Positions 1 to 8,843 of a stretch of 64,000 nt of DNA are shown in pieces; the stretch's first letter is position 1; every line of letters starts with the position of its first letter. Under the pieces are notes generated by a model. That model had not been told where the DNA came from. It ran no database searches and saw only the letters and a list, made by a program, of their open reading frames with translations. Source of the stretch: Coxiellaceae bacterium (GTDB lineage Bacteria > Pseudomonadota > Gammaproteobacteria > Coxiellales > Coxiellaceae); contig JARGOB010000005.1 of assembly GCA_029212925.1 (NCBI GenBank), forward strand, positions 1 through 64,000, written 5' to 3'. The translations under genes and the position numbers were made by a program.

Positions 1-240
1 CCGGGGCTAACCTATGGCGTTGTAGGCATCAGTGCTACCGATTATGGTACCTGCGCAATAAAAAGCGGCGGTAAGGTACTGTGCTGGGGTGAAAATCACT
101 ACGGTGAAGTCGGCGACGGCACCAACGAAACCCGTAATACACCCACTACAGTCAAGAATATTAATAAAAAATACGTTCGCGACCTAAGTATGAGTAACGG
201 AAACGCTGCACACAATTGCGTTATTGAGCGACGTGCCTAA
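1..240 (+). CDS. RCC1-repeat protein, C-terminal end (partial)
   Basis: Frame 1 is open from the first base to the TAA at 238-240, giving 79 residues of a protein whose start lies outside the window. It holds one clear RCC1-type repeat: a CAIKSGG strand followed by LCWGENHYGEVGDGT, the same Cys-Trp-Gly ... Gly-Asp-Gly signature found many times in the next gene. RCC1 repeats form beta-propeller blades and mediate protein-protein contacts. It is therefore the tail of a tandem paralogue of the 422-3499 gene. The last Cys lies nine residues before the end (NCVIERRA), as in the neighbour, which ends in NCAIH. Function beyond the fold is not visible. Confidence 0.75.
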   Translation, partial: PGLTYGVVGISATDYGTCAIKSGGKVLCWGENHYGEVGDGTNETRNTPTTVKNINKKYVRDLSMSNGNAAHNCVIERRA

Positions 241-256
241 CCGTAACACATACAAG

Positions 257-400
257 CTGTCATCCCGCACTCGATGCGGGATCCAGTCAACAAGAAAAAG
301 CTGTCATCCCGACAGAGATGCTGTCATCCCGGCCCCCGAGCCGGGATCCAGTCAACAAGAAAAAGCTGTCATCCCAGCCCCCGAGCCGGGATCCAGTCAA
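257..400. repeat. REP-like palindromic repeat cluster
   Basis: Three to four consecutive copies of a short palindromic unit, CTGTCATCCC...GGGATCCAG, separated by a GTCAACAAGAAAAAG spacer. One unit (about 301-320) is truncated to its left arm. The same unit recurs at 3511-3555, 16576-16648, 32784-33011, 48591-48662 and 62066-62116. It fills the gap between the two RCC1 genes and ends about 10 nt before the ribosome binding site of the second. Confidence 0.85.
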
Positions 401-421
401 CAAAGAAAGGAAACATTAAAC

Positions 422-3400
422 ATGCGAAAAATAATAATGCCCTTACTACTAGTGAGCGGTCACTCACTGATAGCAGCGCAGTTAACCACGGCGGATTTTA
501 TTCAATCTGCCACCGTAAAAAAAAATCAGCAACAAGCCGTCGGCGGAACCTTAAACCCAACAATGACACTGAGTCGATCAGAGGAATGGAACCTTGCCGG
601 TGCCCCCAATTTATTTACTAAAATCACAGGCGTCACTTTTTACAATCACACCAACGCGGTTACCGGAAGGTGTGAAGGCGCTGGTCGCACATTGGATCTG
701 AGTCACAACAATTTTCTTGATACCGGCATTGCATTAAATGGCCCCGCCGGTGATTTAACCCCTATCGCTATACACACATCAGGCATAATTGCCGCTGCAC
801 ACGCGCTGGACTATACCATTGCCGACAATGGTCAAGCTTGCGCAAAAATATCGATCGCGTATCAAGCAGGCCCCGCCTCTTTAGTGCCTAACAAACTGAG
901 TGTCAGTATCAGTCCAGCAACATTTGAATACGGCCACATCTTAAGTAATAGTGGCAATGTGATTACTGACGGTACACCCGTGAATAACCACGCCACCTTA
1001 TTAAAAAATGCAGCTTTGGTATTAAACCGCAGCACGCATGCACAGTGTTGGGGTAAAAATAATCAAGGACAATTAGGTGACGGCACACAAAGTAATAGCA
1101 ATATCCCCGTTAAAGTGGCAGCCGCACTAGGCAATGGCGTTGTAAAAATCTCCTCTGGGCGTCATCACAGCTGCGCCTTACTAAAAACGGGTGCGGTAAA
1201 ATGTTGGGGGCAAAACCAATACGGTCAACTCGGTGATGGCACTACGGTCACGCGTTTATTACCCACACAAGTAAGCAACTTATCTTCCGGAGTGATCGAC
1301 ATCGCGGCCGGTCGTGAAAGTGTTTGCGCTTTGTTAAATACCGGCGGCATTAAATGCTGGGGACAAAACTTATTTTGGCAACTCGGTGATGGTACACGCA
1401 CTAATCGTCTAGTACCTACTGATGTCAGTGGCCTGACATCGGGTGTTACTAGCATTGCATCCGGTTATATCCATGCCTGTGCCTTACTTAAAACCGGACA
1501 AATTAAATGTTGGGGTGAAGGTCTATCCGGACAACTCGGCGACAACTCCATTGAAGCCAGAAGAACACCGGTGTTTGTCGCCAATATTGGTGGTGAGCAC
1601 CCAGAAGCTACTGCCATTGCAGCAGGCTCGCAATCGACATGCGCTATTGTCAATAAAGGTGGGTTTTTAGCTAACGGGGATTTAGAATGCTGGGGCAGCA
1701 ATGCTTATGGTCAATTAGGGGATGGCACCACCACCAATCGCCTCGTACCAACACAAGTGCAGGATTTAGCCACAGGCGTAAGCACCATTAGCATGGGCAC
1801 ACAACACAGCTGTGCTATCGTTAATGGCGGCATGAAATGTTGGGGGGACAACAGAAAAGGTCAGTTAGGTATCGGACCTCAGCGTACTACTTTTTCAACA
1901 CCACAAGATGTGACTGGACTATCGCATGGCATTAAAATTATTAGCGCCACTAACTTTCACAGTTGCGCGGTTAATGCATTTGGTCGCATGCAATGTTGGG
2001 GACAAAACAATTATGGACAACTGGGCATTGGCGTTACTACACCTTCAGCAAACCATTACTCACCTATAACAGTACATTCACTGCTGCCTGGCTCAACTGA
2101 AGCGGTTAGTGAAGGTAACAACTCAACATTTCATTGCGTTGCGTCTAATTCAGCCGGAGTCAATAACACCTTGTTGAATGCTACGGCTAATACCATTTCA
2201 TTAAACAATATTGGTTATACGGCTGCTTCCTATACGGCAACTGATTTGTCTGCACGCGGCATTAGCTCACACTGCGGCACCTCATTAAATGCATTGTCCC
2301 AATGTGACTTTATCTATGATGGCAGCAGTAGCCGTGGTGATGGCGCCATCTCAGTCATTGATACAGCTACAAAAGCACACATCTTTCCCTTTCATATACA
2401 AAAACCAGGAACCGGTGTGTGCTGGGGTAGCAATAACTTTAACCAATTGGGTGACTTGACAGACACTAACCGTAATGAACCCACAGCTATCGATGACTTA
2501 CCACAAGCACTGCAAATAGTCACAGGGCATCACCATGCATGCGCCTTACTCACCAGTGGCAGTGTCATGTGCTGGGGTGATAATACCTTTGGGCAATTAG
2601 GCATACCACGTGCGAGCAGTGCCAGATTTCCGCGGTATGTGCCTGCACTCAAAACCAGCAGTAATGTCGTCAGCCTAACCGCTGGTGCTGATCATACGTG
2701 CGCACTTTTAAATTCTGGGCAAGTAGAGTGCTGGGGTAAAAATCAATCCGGGCAAATTGGTGATGGCTCAACCGCTGAACGCAGAGAACCCGTAAGAGTA
2801 CACGGGCTACCAACAAGCGTTACCGCGCTAACCAGTGGCTCTAATCATACTTGTGCACTACTAAAAAACGGTCAAATACGATGCTGGGGTAGCAATGAAC
2901 ACGGTCAATTGGGTGATAGTTCTTTTACTAATCGTTTACATCCCACTGCTGTGTCCGATTTGAGTAACGACACTCAGCACGTAGTCTCAATCAATGCAGG
3001 CCAAGAAACCAGTTGTGCATTACTCAGTGATGGTGGCATGAAATGCTGGGGTAAAAATGGTGATGGCCAATTAGGCATTGGACATACCAGCAACGCCGAA
3101 GCCAAACCACAGCAAGTGTTTGGCTTAACCTCAGGCGTTGCAGCTATCTCTGTTGGTGGTGCGCACACTTGTGCGATGTTACAAAATGGCAGTGAAGATT
3201 GCTGGGGACTTAATAATAAAGGCCAACTTGGCATAGGCAGTAGCGATGTGCGCAAAGCATCACCACAACCGGTCGTAGCGCTTGGCAATAATGTAGTAGC
3301 GATTCGAACTGGCAAGCTAAACAGCTGTGCCATGCTAGCTGATGGTACTACCAGTTGCTGGGGTAAAAACGTCGATGGCCAACTCGGTAATGGTACGTTT

Positions 3401-3499
3401 AATGACAGCTCTTTACCAAAACAAGTGTCTCAATTGAGTGACACTTTTGATCTTGCAATCAGTAGTGGTGATAGTGCGTTTAATTGTGCGATTCATTAG
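422..3499 (+). CDS. secreted RCC1-repeat beta-propeller protein
   Basis: A 1025-residue protein starting at ATG 422, preceded by an AAGAAAGGAAAC ribosome binding site; the longer open frame upstream only reads through palindromic repeats. Residues 1-19 look like a Sec signal peptide (two basic residues, a hydrophobic core, then SLIAA). About 14 RCC1-type repeats follow, each with a CWGxNxxGQLGDG core, in two blocks (about residues 200-540 and 670-1020). They are separated by a non-repeat Ser/Thr/Asn-rich segment at about 560-670. Each repeat also carries a Cys in the CALL strand, so disulfides are plausible after export. RCC1-family propellers occur among Legionella effectors (for example LegG1, PpgA), but those lack Sec signals; this one looks exported to the periplasm or surface. 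It is a tandem paralogue of the partial gene at 1-240. Confidence 0.8.
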   Translation: MRKIIMPLLLVSGHSLIAAQLTTADFIQSATVKKNQQQAVGGTLNPTMTLSRSEEWNLAGAPNLFTKITGVTFYNHTNAVTGRCEGAGRTLDLSHNNFLDTGIALNGPAGDLTPIAIHTSGIIAAAHALDYTIADNGQACAKISIAYQAGPASLVPNKLSVSISPATFEYGHILSNSGNVITDGTPVNNHATLLKNAALVLNRSTHAQCWGKNNQGQLGDGTQSNSNIPVKVAAALGNGVVKISSGRHHSCALLKTGAVKCWGQNQYGQLGDGTTVTRLLPTQVSNLSSGVIDIAAGRESVCALLNTGGIKCWGQNLFWQLGDGTRTNRLVPTDVSGLTSGVTSIASGYIHACALLKTGQIKCWGEGLSGQLGDNSIEARRTPVFVANIGGEHPEATAIAAGSQSTCAIVNKGGFLANGDLECWGSNAYGQLGDGTTTNRLVPTQVQDLATGVSTISMGTQHSCAIVNGGMKCWGDNRKGQLGIGPQRTTFSTPQDVTGLSHGIKIISATNFHSCAVNAFGRMQCWGQNNYGQLGIGVTTPSANHYSPITVHSLLPGSTEAVSEGNNSTFHCVASNSAGVNNTLLNATANTISLNNIGYTAASYTATDLSARGISSHCGTSLNALSQCDFIYDGSSSRGDGAISVIDTATKAHIFPFHIQKPGTGVCWGSNNFNQLGDLTDTNRNEPTAIDDLPQALQIVTGHHHACALLTSGSVMCWGDNTFGQLGIPRASSARFPRYVPALKTSSNVVSLTAGADHTCALLNSGQVECWGKNQSGQIGDGSTAERREPVRVHGLPTSVTALTSGSNHTCALLKNGQIRCWGSNEHGQLGDSSFTNRLHPTAVSDLSNDTQHVVSINAGQETSCALLSDGGMKCWGKNGDGQLGIGHTSNAEAKPQQVFGLTSGVAAISVGGAHTCAMLQNGSEDCWGLNNKGQLGIGSSDVRKASPQPVVALGNNVVAIRTGKLNSCAMLADGTTSCWGKNVDGQLGNGTFNDSSLPKQVSQLSDTFDLAISSGDSAFNCAIH

Positions 3500-3510
3500 A
3501 CTATAAGACC

Positions 3511-3555
3511 TGGATCCCGGATGACGCCTGCTACGCAGGCTGTCCGGGATGACAA
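3511..3555. repeat. REP-like palindrome between convergent genes
   Basis: GGATCCCGGATGAC, a GCCTGC-TAC-GCAGGC hairpin, then GTCCGGGATGACA. It lies between the stop codons of the RCC1 gene and ftsQ, which converge here, and may act as a bidirectional transcription stop, although no T-run follows the stem. Confidence 0.6.
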
Positions 3556-3602
3556 ATTTCACAATGACACCTCTCGCAGTGACAGCTTTAATGACAAAAT
3601 AA

Positions 3603-4361
3603 TTATTTCACTGCAAAACCATTCGGATAACGCAGATCAACCAGCTCAATCACCGACGGATGATCCGCCATGACCTGAGGGTACACTTTAATAAACCGTG
3701 CCATGCGCCTATTAACATCCTCTTTACCCAACATTACCACCACATCATTGGATAACTGCAAATGCCAGGCTTGACGATCGGTTAAGCTGAGTTTTTTTAC
3801 CGTCATGTTTAATGCCGATAATTGCTGTTGGATCAAATGAAACTCGTTCATCACTACAGCAAAAGTATCTTGCGGGCCAGAAAGTTGCGGTAAATTCGGT
3901 GGGAAAGAGCTCGCAGCCGGACTGAAAATAATATTATTAGGACTCACCAAGTGCTGGCCGTCCCAAACTGCCACCGCTTGATATTCATTAATGGTAATCT
4001 GTAATGTGTTCGGCCATATACGCCGCACCATCACCGACTTCACCCACGGCAATTGTCGCTGCATTTCACGTTTAAATTTAGTCACATCCAGCGCAAAAAA
4101 GCCAGCTGTCACCTCACGTGAAATCGCCTGCTTTAATTGCAGTGGCGACGTATGCGTATAATTCGCCGTCACTTTAATATGCTTAAAAGGCAAAGTACTG
4201 GGGTTTTTTGCTAGCTTCCATAACTGTACGCCGGCCGCTATCACTAAAACAATTAATATAATGGGTAACCATTGCTGGCAAACACGCCACCACGTCAATG
4301 GCTGCTGATCTTTCTCAGGGCGTTTAGGTGTTTTGTATTTGCGAAATTGCGCGTGCGTCAT
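3603..4361 (-). CDS. ftsQ: cell division protein FtsQ
   Basis: A 252-residue bitopic inner-membrane protein of the divisome; it links FtsK to FtsB/FtsL and brings late division proteins to midcell. A cytoplasmic basic N-terminus is followed by one membrane segment (about residues 28-48, ending LVIAAGVQLWKLA). A POTRA-type segment follows (FKHIKVTANYTHTSPLQLKQ, then LPWVKSVMVRRIWPNTLQITI), then the FtsQ beta domain. I chose the ATG at 4361 (MTHAQF), which overlaps the murB stop as ATGA and has an AGGGA site upstream; an upstream in-frame start would overlap murB more. It is the last dcw gene here: no ftsA or ftsZ follows, and the next gene is a convergent RCC1 protein. No ddl lies between murB and ftsQ. 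Confidence 0.9.
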   Translation of the reverse strand: MTHAQFRKYKTPKRPEKDQQPLTWWRVCQQWLPIILIVLVIAAGVQLWKLAKNPSTLPFKHIKVTANYTHTSPLQLKQAISREVTAGFFALDVTKFKREMQRQLPWVKSVMVRRIWPNTLQITINEYQAVAVWDGQHLVSPNNIIFSPAASSFPPNLPQLSGPQDTFAVVMNEFHLIQQQLSALNMTVKKLSLTDRQAWHLQLSNDVVVMLGKEDVNRRMARFIKVYPQVMADHPSVIELVDLRYPNGFAVK

Positions 4362-5242
4362 ATGGACTTCCCTATAATACGACAACGAAGTTGTAAATCG
4401 ATATTATGTTGTTGCTTCACTTGCTGCTGGATGTGCGCAATCAATTGTTCAATATCATCTGATCGGCATTTATCATCATTAACAATATAATTCGGATGCG
4501 TTTCTGAAATGAGCGCACCACCAATCTCATGTCCGGCCAAATCACATTGTTGAATTAATTCTGCCGCAGTGGTATTCGGCGGATCAACAAATATTTCACC
4601 ACAATTCGCTGTGCCCATTGGTGTAGCTTCATTGCGCTGATCCAATACTTCACGCAGTTGCTGCATCGCTATTTCAGGATCACCTTTTTCAAACTTATAA
4701 TACGCAACAAGTACCCACTCTCCTTCTGCAAGCTTACCTGATGACATATCACGCTGTTGAATGTCGCCAGCACGATTAATCGTTTCAACATGACTGAGTT
4801 GCGCCCGTGCATCACCACCATATCCACTCGCGTGTGTGACAATCGCACCGCCAACCGTACCAGGAATGCCCGCAAAAAAAACACCCTGTTCAAAACCCTG
4901 CTGCATGCATAATTTCGCCAATGCTGAACAGCTAACACCCGCTTCCACACGCACTGCTCCATCACCCAGCAATTGCAATTGACTTAAGCCATCCGGCGTA
5001 TGAATCACCGTGCCACTAATGCCACCATCACGTACAATTACATTACTACCAGCACCTAGCCAAATAACAGGTTCTTTGTCATCTAAGTTTTGCAAAAATT
5101 GCTGTAAGTCTTCAATATCAGCCGGTTTATAAAAAGATTCAGCTAAACCACCGGTAAGCATCGCGGTATAAGACCTCAGCCATTCATCGTGACTAAACTG
5201 ACCACGCTGCTTGGTCCACTTGTGAAAACTTTCATCTGTCAT
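4358..5242 (-). CDS. murB: MurB-like UDP-N-acetylenolpyruvoylglucosamine reductase, catalytic residues degenerate
   Basis: By position and fold this 294-aa protein is MurB, the FAD enzyme that reduces UDP-GlcNAc-enolpyruvate to UDP-MurNAc. FAD-binding motifs remain: WLGAGSNVIVRDGG (about 60-73) and FAGIPGTVGGAI (about 124-135). Three conserved catalytic positions do not. The Tyr-Arg (YR) segment that supplies the active-site Arg is missing between DIQQRD and VLVAYYKF. The catalytic Ser of the NCGSxFxxPP motif is Glu (NCGEIFVDPP). The C-terminal Glu of the LxxEVxxxG motif is Arg (LQLRCRIIG). The reading frame is intact, with 4-nt overlaps to murC and ftsQ, so it is translated. It may be a pseudo-enzyme with another MurB elsewhere, or it may work with altered residues. 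The family call is firm; activity is uncertain. Confidence 0.85.
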   Translation of the reverse strand: MTDESFHKWTKQRGQFSHDEWLRSYTAMLTGGLAESFYKPADIEDLQQFLQNLDDKEPVIWLGAGSNVIVRDGGISGTVIHTPDGLSQLQLLGDGAVRVEAGVSCSALAKLCMQQGFEQGVFFAGIPGTVGGAIVTHASGYGGDARAQLSHVETINRAGDIQQRDMSSGKLAEGEWVLVAYYKFEKGDPEIAMQQLREVLDQRNEATPMGTANCGEIFVDPPNTTAAELIQQCDLAGHEIGGALISETHPNYIVNDDKCRSDDIEQLIAHIQQQVKQQHNIDLQLRCRIIGKSI

Positions 5243-6630
5243 GAAGCCGCCAATAATTGCTGCGCCATTCCCCCAATACTGCCTGCGCCCTGCATCAATA
5301 CAATATCATCCGCCTGCAACACTTGCTGCAATGTCGACGCCAACTGCTTATCATCAGGTAGAAAAATAGGAATTACTTTACCAATATCTGCAATCGACTG
5401 ACATAACGCTTGGCCATCCGCATTTTCAATCGGTGTTTCACCGGCCGCATAAACTTCTAATAACACCAACACATCTGCCTCTGCTAATGATTGCGCGAAG
5501 TCTAATAACAAATCACGTGTACGCGTATATCGATGCGGCTGAAATACCAACACCAAACGACGATCAGGCCAGGCTTGACGAGCCGCTTGCAATGTCACCT
5601 TCACCTCATGCGGGTGATGACCGTAGTCATCAATAATTAATGCTTCGCCACCCTGCACCGGCAAACTGCCATGGATATGAAAACGACGCCCTACCCCTGG
5701 AAAATCTGCAAATGCTTGCTCAACAATTGACATATCTATGCCCAACTCATCGGCAATACACAAAGCAGCCAATGCATTCAATACATTATGCTGGCCAGGA
5801 AAATTTAAACAAAACTTATGCTGCCGTCCATCTTGCCAACGCACAGTAAAGTGACTCTTTAAACCTTTCTGCGAAAATTCCAATACTTGCAGATCAGCTT
5901 CGGCATGAAAGCCGTAAGTTTTCACGCGGCATTTCACCTGCGGAATTAATTCACGCACCGTTTCATCGTCATACGCCAAAACCGCCAAACCATCATCAGT
6001 AATATGGTGTAAAAATTCAGTAAACGTCTGTTTTAATTTATCAAAGCTGCCCGCATAAGTTTCCATGTGATCCGCATCGATATTGGTTACCACAGCAATC
6101 TCTGGCGCATAATGTAAAAACGATGCATCACTCTCATCCGCCTCAGCGACAAAATAATCACCGGCACCTAAGCCCGCATAACGATTAATCCCCTTCAGCT
6201 CACCACCAATCGCAAACGATGGATTCAAGTCTGCTTTTAACAACAAGTGCGTGACCAACGAAGTGGTCGTGGTTTTACCGTGCGTGCCTGCTATCGCAAT
6301 ACCGCGCTCCAATTGCATCAATTCCGCCAACATCTCTGCACGCTTAATCACCGGAATGCCCATGGCCTTTGCTGCCTGCCACTCCGGGTTGCTATCACTG
6401 ATCGCACTGGAATACACCACCGCATCCGCACGCTTAACATTTTCCGCATCATGCCCAATGGTGATATTAATACCCAAGGCCTGCAAGCGCTGTGTATTTG
6501 CGCTGTCTTTTATATCAGACCCTGTTACCTGATAACCATGCGCATGCAATATTTCGGCAACACCACAAACACCAACACCACCAACACCCATGCAGTGGAA
6601 TTTTTTAATTTTTTTATTCTTTAGTAACAA
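5239..6630 (-). CDS. murC: UDP-N-acetylmuramate--L-alanine ligase
   Basis: A 463-aa cytoplasmic Mur ligase that adds L-Ala to UDP-MurNAc using ATP. The N-terminal Rossmann motif MGVGGVGVCG (about 14-23) binds the UDP substrate. The P-loop GTHGKTTTT lies at about 114-122. The central-domain HYAPEIAVVTNIDADH and the C-terminal DDYGHHPHEV are typical of MurC. Length is normal. The first Met is used because a later one would cut the Gly-rich motif. The start overlaps the end of murG by 17 nt, and the stop overlaps the murB start, showing tight translational coupling. Confidence 0.95.
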   Translation of the reverse strand: MLLKNKKIKKFHCMGVGGVGVCGVAEILHAHGYQVTGSDIKDSANTQRLQALGINITIGHDAENVKRADAVVYSSAISDSNPEWQAAKAMGIPVIKRAEMLAELMQLERGIAIAGTHGKTTTTSLVTHLLLKADLNPSFAIGGELKGINRYAGLGAGDYFVAEADESDASFLHYAPEIAVVTNIDADHMETYAGSFDKLKQTFTEFLHHITDDGLAVLAYDDETVRELIPQVKCRVKTYGFHAEADLQVLEFSQKGLKSHFTVRWQDGRQHKFCLNFPGQHNVLNALAALCIADELGIDMSIVEQAFADFPGVGRRFHIHGSLPVQGGEALIIDDYGHHPHEVKVTLQAARQAWPDRRLVLVFQPHRYTRTRDLLLDFAQSLAEADVLVLLEVYAAGETPIENADGQALCQSIADIGKVIPIFLPDDKQLASTLQQVLQADDIVLMQGAGSIGGMAQQLLAAS

Positions 6631-7708
6631 CTGGTTTGCCCTCTAGTAAGTCCATACAACTACGTACCACACAATCAGTAGCCTCAGGTTTGGCGGCAGA
6701 CTTTGCTGCTATCGCCATGTGTAATAATTTTTGTCGGTCAGCTTGCAACTGCTGCAATAAGTCAACCAATCGATTCAATTGCCAACTTTTTTGTAAAAAA
6801 ATCTCCGCGCCACCAGCGTGCTGTAATACTTCAGCATTTAAACGTTGATGATCATCCACCGCTATCGGCAATGGAATTAAAATACTCGGCACACCCACCG
6901 CTGCTAATTCAGAAACGGTCAAAGCGCCCGCACGGCAAATCACACAATCTGCCCAGACATACGCTGCCGATACATCATCTATAAATGCCGTCACCTTGGC
7001 ATCAAAGCCAATGCGCTGATATTCTGCAACCACCGTGTCGTAATCGGTAGCACCACACTGGTGCCAGACCTCAATCGTACGGCTATCAGACCACAAGCCT
7101 AATAAAAGGATCATTTGCTGATTAATAAAACGCGCACCTTGACTGCCACCCATCACCAATACACGCAACGGTCCTTGGCGATCAGCATAACGCTGCTCAG
7201 GTGCCGGTAAATCAAATAAAGCTTTACGCACAGGATTACCCACAACAGCAATACCTGCGTTATCAGCAAAACTGTTCGGAAACGCCTGCATAACAGTGGT
7301 AGCAAAGCGCGCCAATTGACGATTAGTAAAACCCGCTGCGGCATTCTGCTCATGCAATATCAATGGCGTTCGCGTTAACCATGCCGCCACACCCATCGGG
7401 CCGCACACATAACCACCCATCGCCAATACAAAACGCGGTTTATGTTTGCGTAATAATGCCAGCGACTGCACTATCGCTTTAGCAATACGAAAGGGTGATA
7501 ATAATAAAGTTAACTTGCTCTTGCCACGCAAAGCGGCAATATCAATATACGAAATAGAAAACTTCTCTGGCACAATTTTTTCTTCTAAGCGACCACGGCT
7601 ACCCACCCATTCAATTTGCAGACCGTTTTGTTGCAACCGCTCTGCTACAGCCATGGCAGGAAATATATGACCGCCGGTGCCACCTGCCACTATAAAACAT
7701 TTATCCAT
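6614..7708 (-). CDS. murG: UDP-GlcNAc:lipid I transferase MurG
   Basis: A 364-aa GT28 glycosyltransferase on the inner face of the membrane that converts lipid I to lipid II. The N-terminal Gly-rich loop GGTGGHIFPA (about 9-18) contacts the lipid diphosphate. HEQNAAAG (about 124-131) and the second Gly loop MGGSQGARFIN (about 186-196) are present. The C-terminal ICRAGALTVSELAAVG and a following PLPIAVDDHQ segment form the nucleotide-sugar site. It overlaps ftsW by 8 nt and murC by 17 nt. Confidence 0.95.
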   Translation of the reverse strand: MDKCFIVAGGTGGHIFPAMAVAERLQQNGLQIEWVGSRGRLEEKIVPEKFSISYIDIAALRGKSKLTLLLSPFRIAKAIVQSLALLRKHKPRFVLAMGGYVCGPMGVAAWLTRTPLILHEQNAAAGFTNRQLARFATTVMQAFPNSFADNAGIAVVGNPVRKALFDLPAPEQRYADRQGPLRVLVMGGSQGARFINQQMILLLGLWSDSRTIEVWHQCGATDYDTVVAEYQRIGFDAKVTAFIDDVSAAYVWADCVICRAGALTVSELAAVGVPSILIPLPIAVDDHQRLNAEVLQHAGGAEIFLQKSWQLNRLVDLLQQLQADRQKLLHMAIAAKSAAKPEATDCVVRSCMDLLEGKPVVTKE

Positions 7709-8840
7709 GCGCCATCCTCATATATGGTGTACGCTGCTCATGCTCTTGTTCAGATAACTCAAATGACAGCCGCAATAAAATACCCACCACAACACAATTC
7801 ACCAACATACTACTGCCACCATAGCTGATAAATGGCAACGTAATACCCTTTGTCGGCAAAATACCAGCATTCACACCCATATTAATAAAAGCTTGCAGTG
7901 CTAACCACGTACCCATACCATAAGCCATAAATGACTCAAACAAAGAACCTAACGCATAGGCCCGTGCGCCCAAACGGAAAATCCGCACGATTAATATCAC
8001 AAACAACGCAATCAACAATAATTCACCAACCAATCCCAGCTCTTCAGCAATCACAGCAAAGACGAAATCCGTATGCGCTTCCGGTAAATAAAATAGCTTT
8101 TGAATACTGTTACCCAGGCCAACACCAAACACTCCACCGCGACCAAACGCAATCAATGACTGAGTCAGCTGATAACCAGCGCCAAACGGTGAATGCCATG
8201 GATTTAAAAAAGTAGTCAATCGCGCCAAACGATACGGTGACGTCACCGCCAGTAACCCCAAGCCTCCAGCCACAAGCAGCATTAAAATAATAAATGGCCA
8301 TAATCGCGCACCCGATAAATACAACATCACCAAGCCAGTCATAATAATCACTGCCGCCGTACCAAAGTCCGGCTCAAGTAATAACAATGCTGCTGTCAAT
8401 AGCATCAACACCAACGGCTTAATAAAACCTTTCCATTGCGTCTGGATTTCATCTTGAAAGCGCTCGATATAACGTGCCAAGTACAACACCATAAATAACT
8501 TCATCAGCTCCGACACTTGCAGAGTAATCACCACTAAATTAATCCAACGCCGACTGCCATTAACCGAACGACCAATGCCCGGAATCAACACCAAAACCAG
8601 CAAAATCAAACCGGCCACCACCAAATAACCGCTGGCCTTACGCCATACAATCAATGGCACACGCCAGGCAAAAAATGCTAATACGATGCCAATAACAATA
8701 TAAACCGCTTGACGAAAAAAATAATGAAAGGGGTAACCATAGATGCGGTCAGATATCACCATCGAGGCCGATGTCACCATCAACAAGCCATACACCAATA
8801 AAGCCAATACGGTAACTAATAAGACCTTATCAATTCTCAT
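7701..8840 (-). CDS. ftsW: SEDS-family septal peptidoglycan polymerase FtsW
   Basis: A 379-aa SEDS protein with about ten membrane helices. FtsW polymerises lipid II at the septum together with the transpeptidase FtsI, encoded further along at 24.2 kb. Family signatures are GRSVNGSRRWI (about 89-99), LEPDFGTAAVI (about 160-170, with the catalytic Asp), and the terminal block ITLPFISYGGSSML (about 336-349). Its place between murD and murG favours FtsW over the paralogue RodA. It lies 3 nt after murD. Confidence 0.94.
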   Translation of the reverse strand: MRIDKVLLVTVLALLVYGLLMVTSASMVISDRIYGYPFHYFFRQAVYIVIGIVLAFFAWRVPLIVWRKASGYLVVAGLILLVLVLIPGIGRSVNGSRRWINLVVITLQVSELMKLFMVLYLARYIERFQDEIQTQWKGFIKPLVLMLLTAALLLLEPDFGTAAVIIMTGLVMLYLSGARLWPFIILMLLVAGGLGLLAVTSPYRLARLTTFLNPWHSPFGAGYQLTQSLIAFGRGGVFGVGLGNSIQKLFYLPEAHTDFVFAVIAEELGLVGELLLIALFVILIVRIFRLGARAYALGSLFESFMAYGMGTWLALQAFINMGVNAGILPTKGITLPFISYGGSSMLVNCVVVGILLRLSFELSEQEHEQRTPYMRMAHG

Positions 8841-8843
8841 GCC

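Noticed and set aside
224..421. N-terminal extension of the RCC1 protein
   Set aside because: It would translate palindromic repeats and hide the signal peptide; ATG 422 has a good ribosome binding site.
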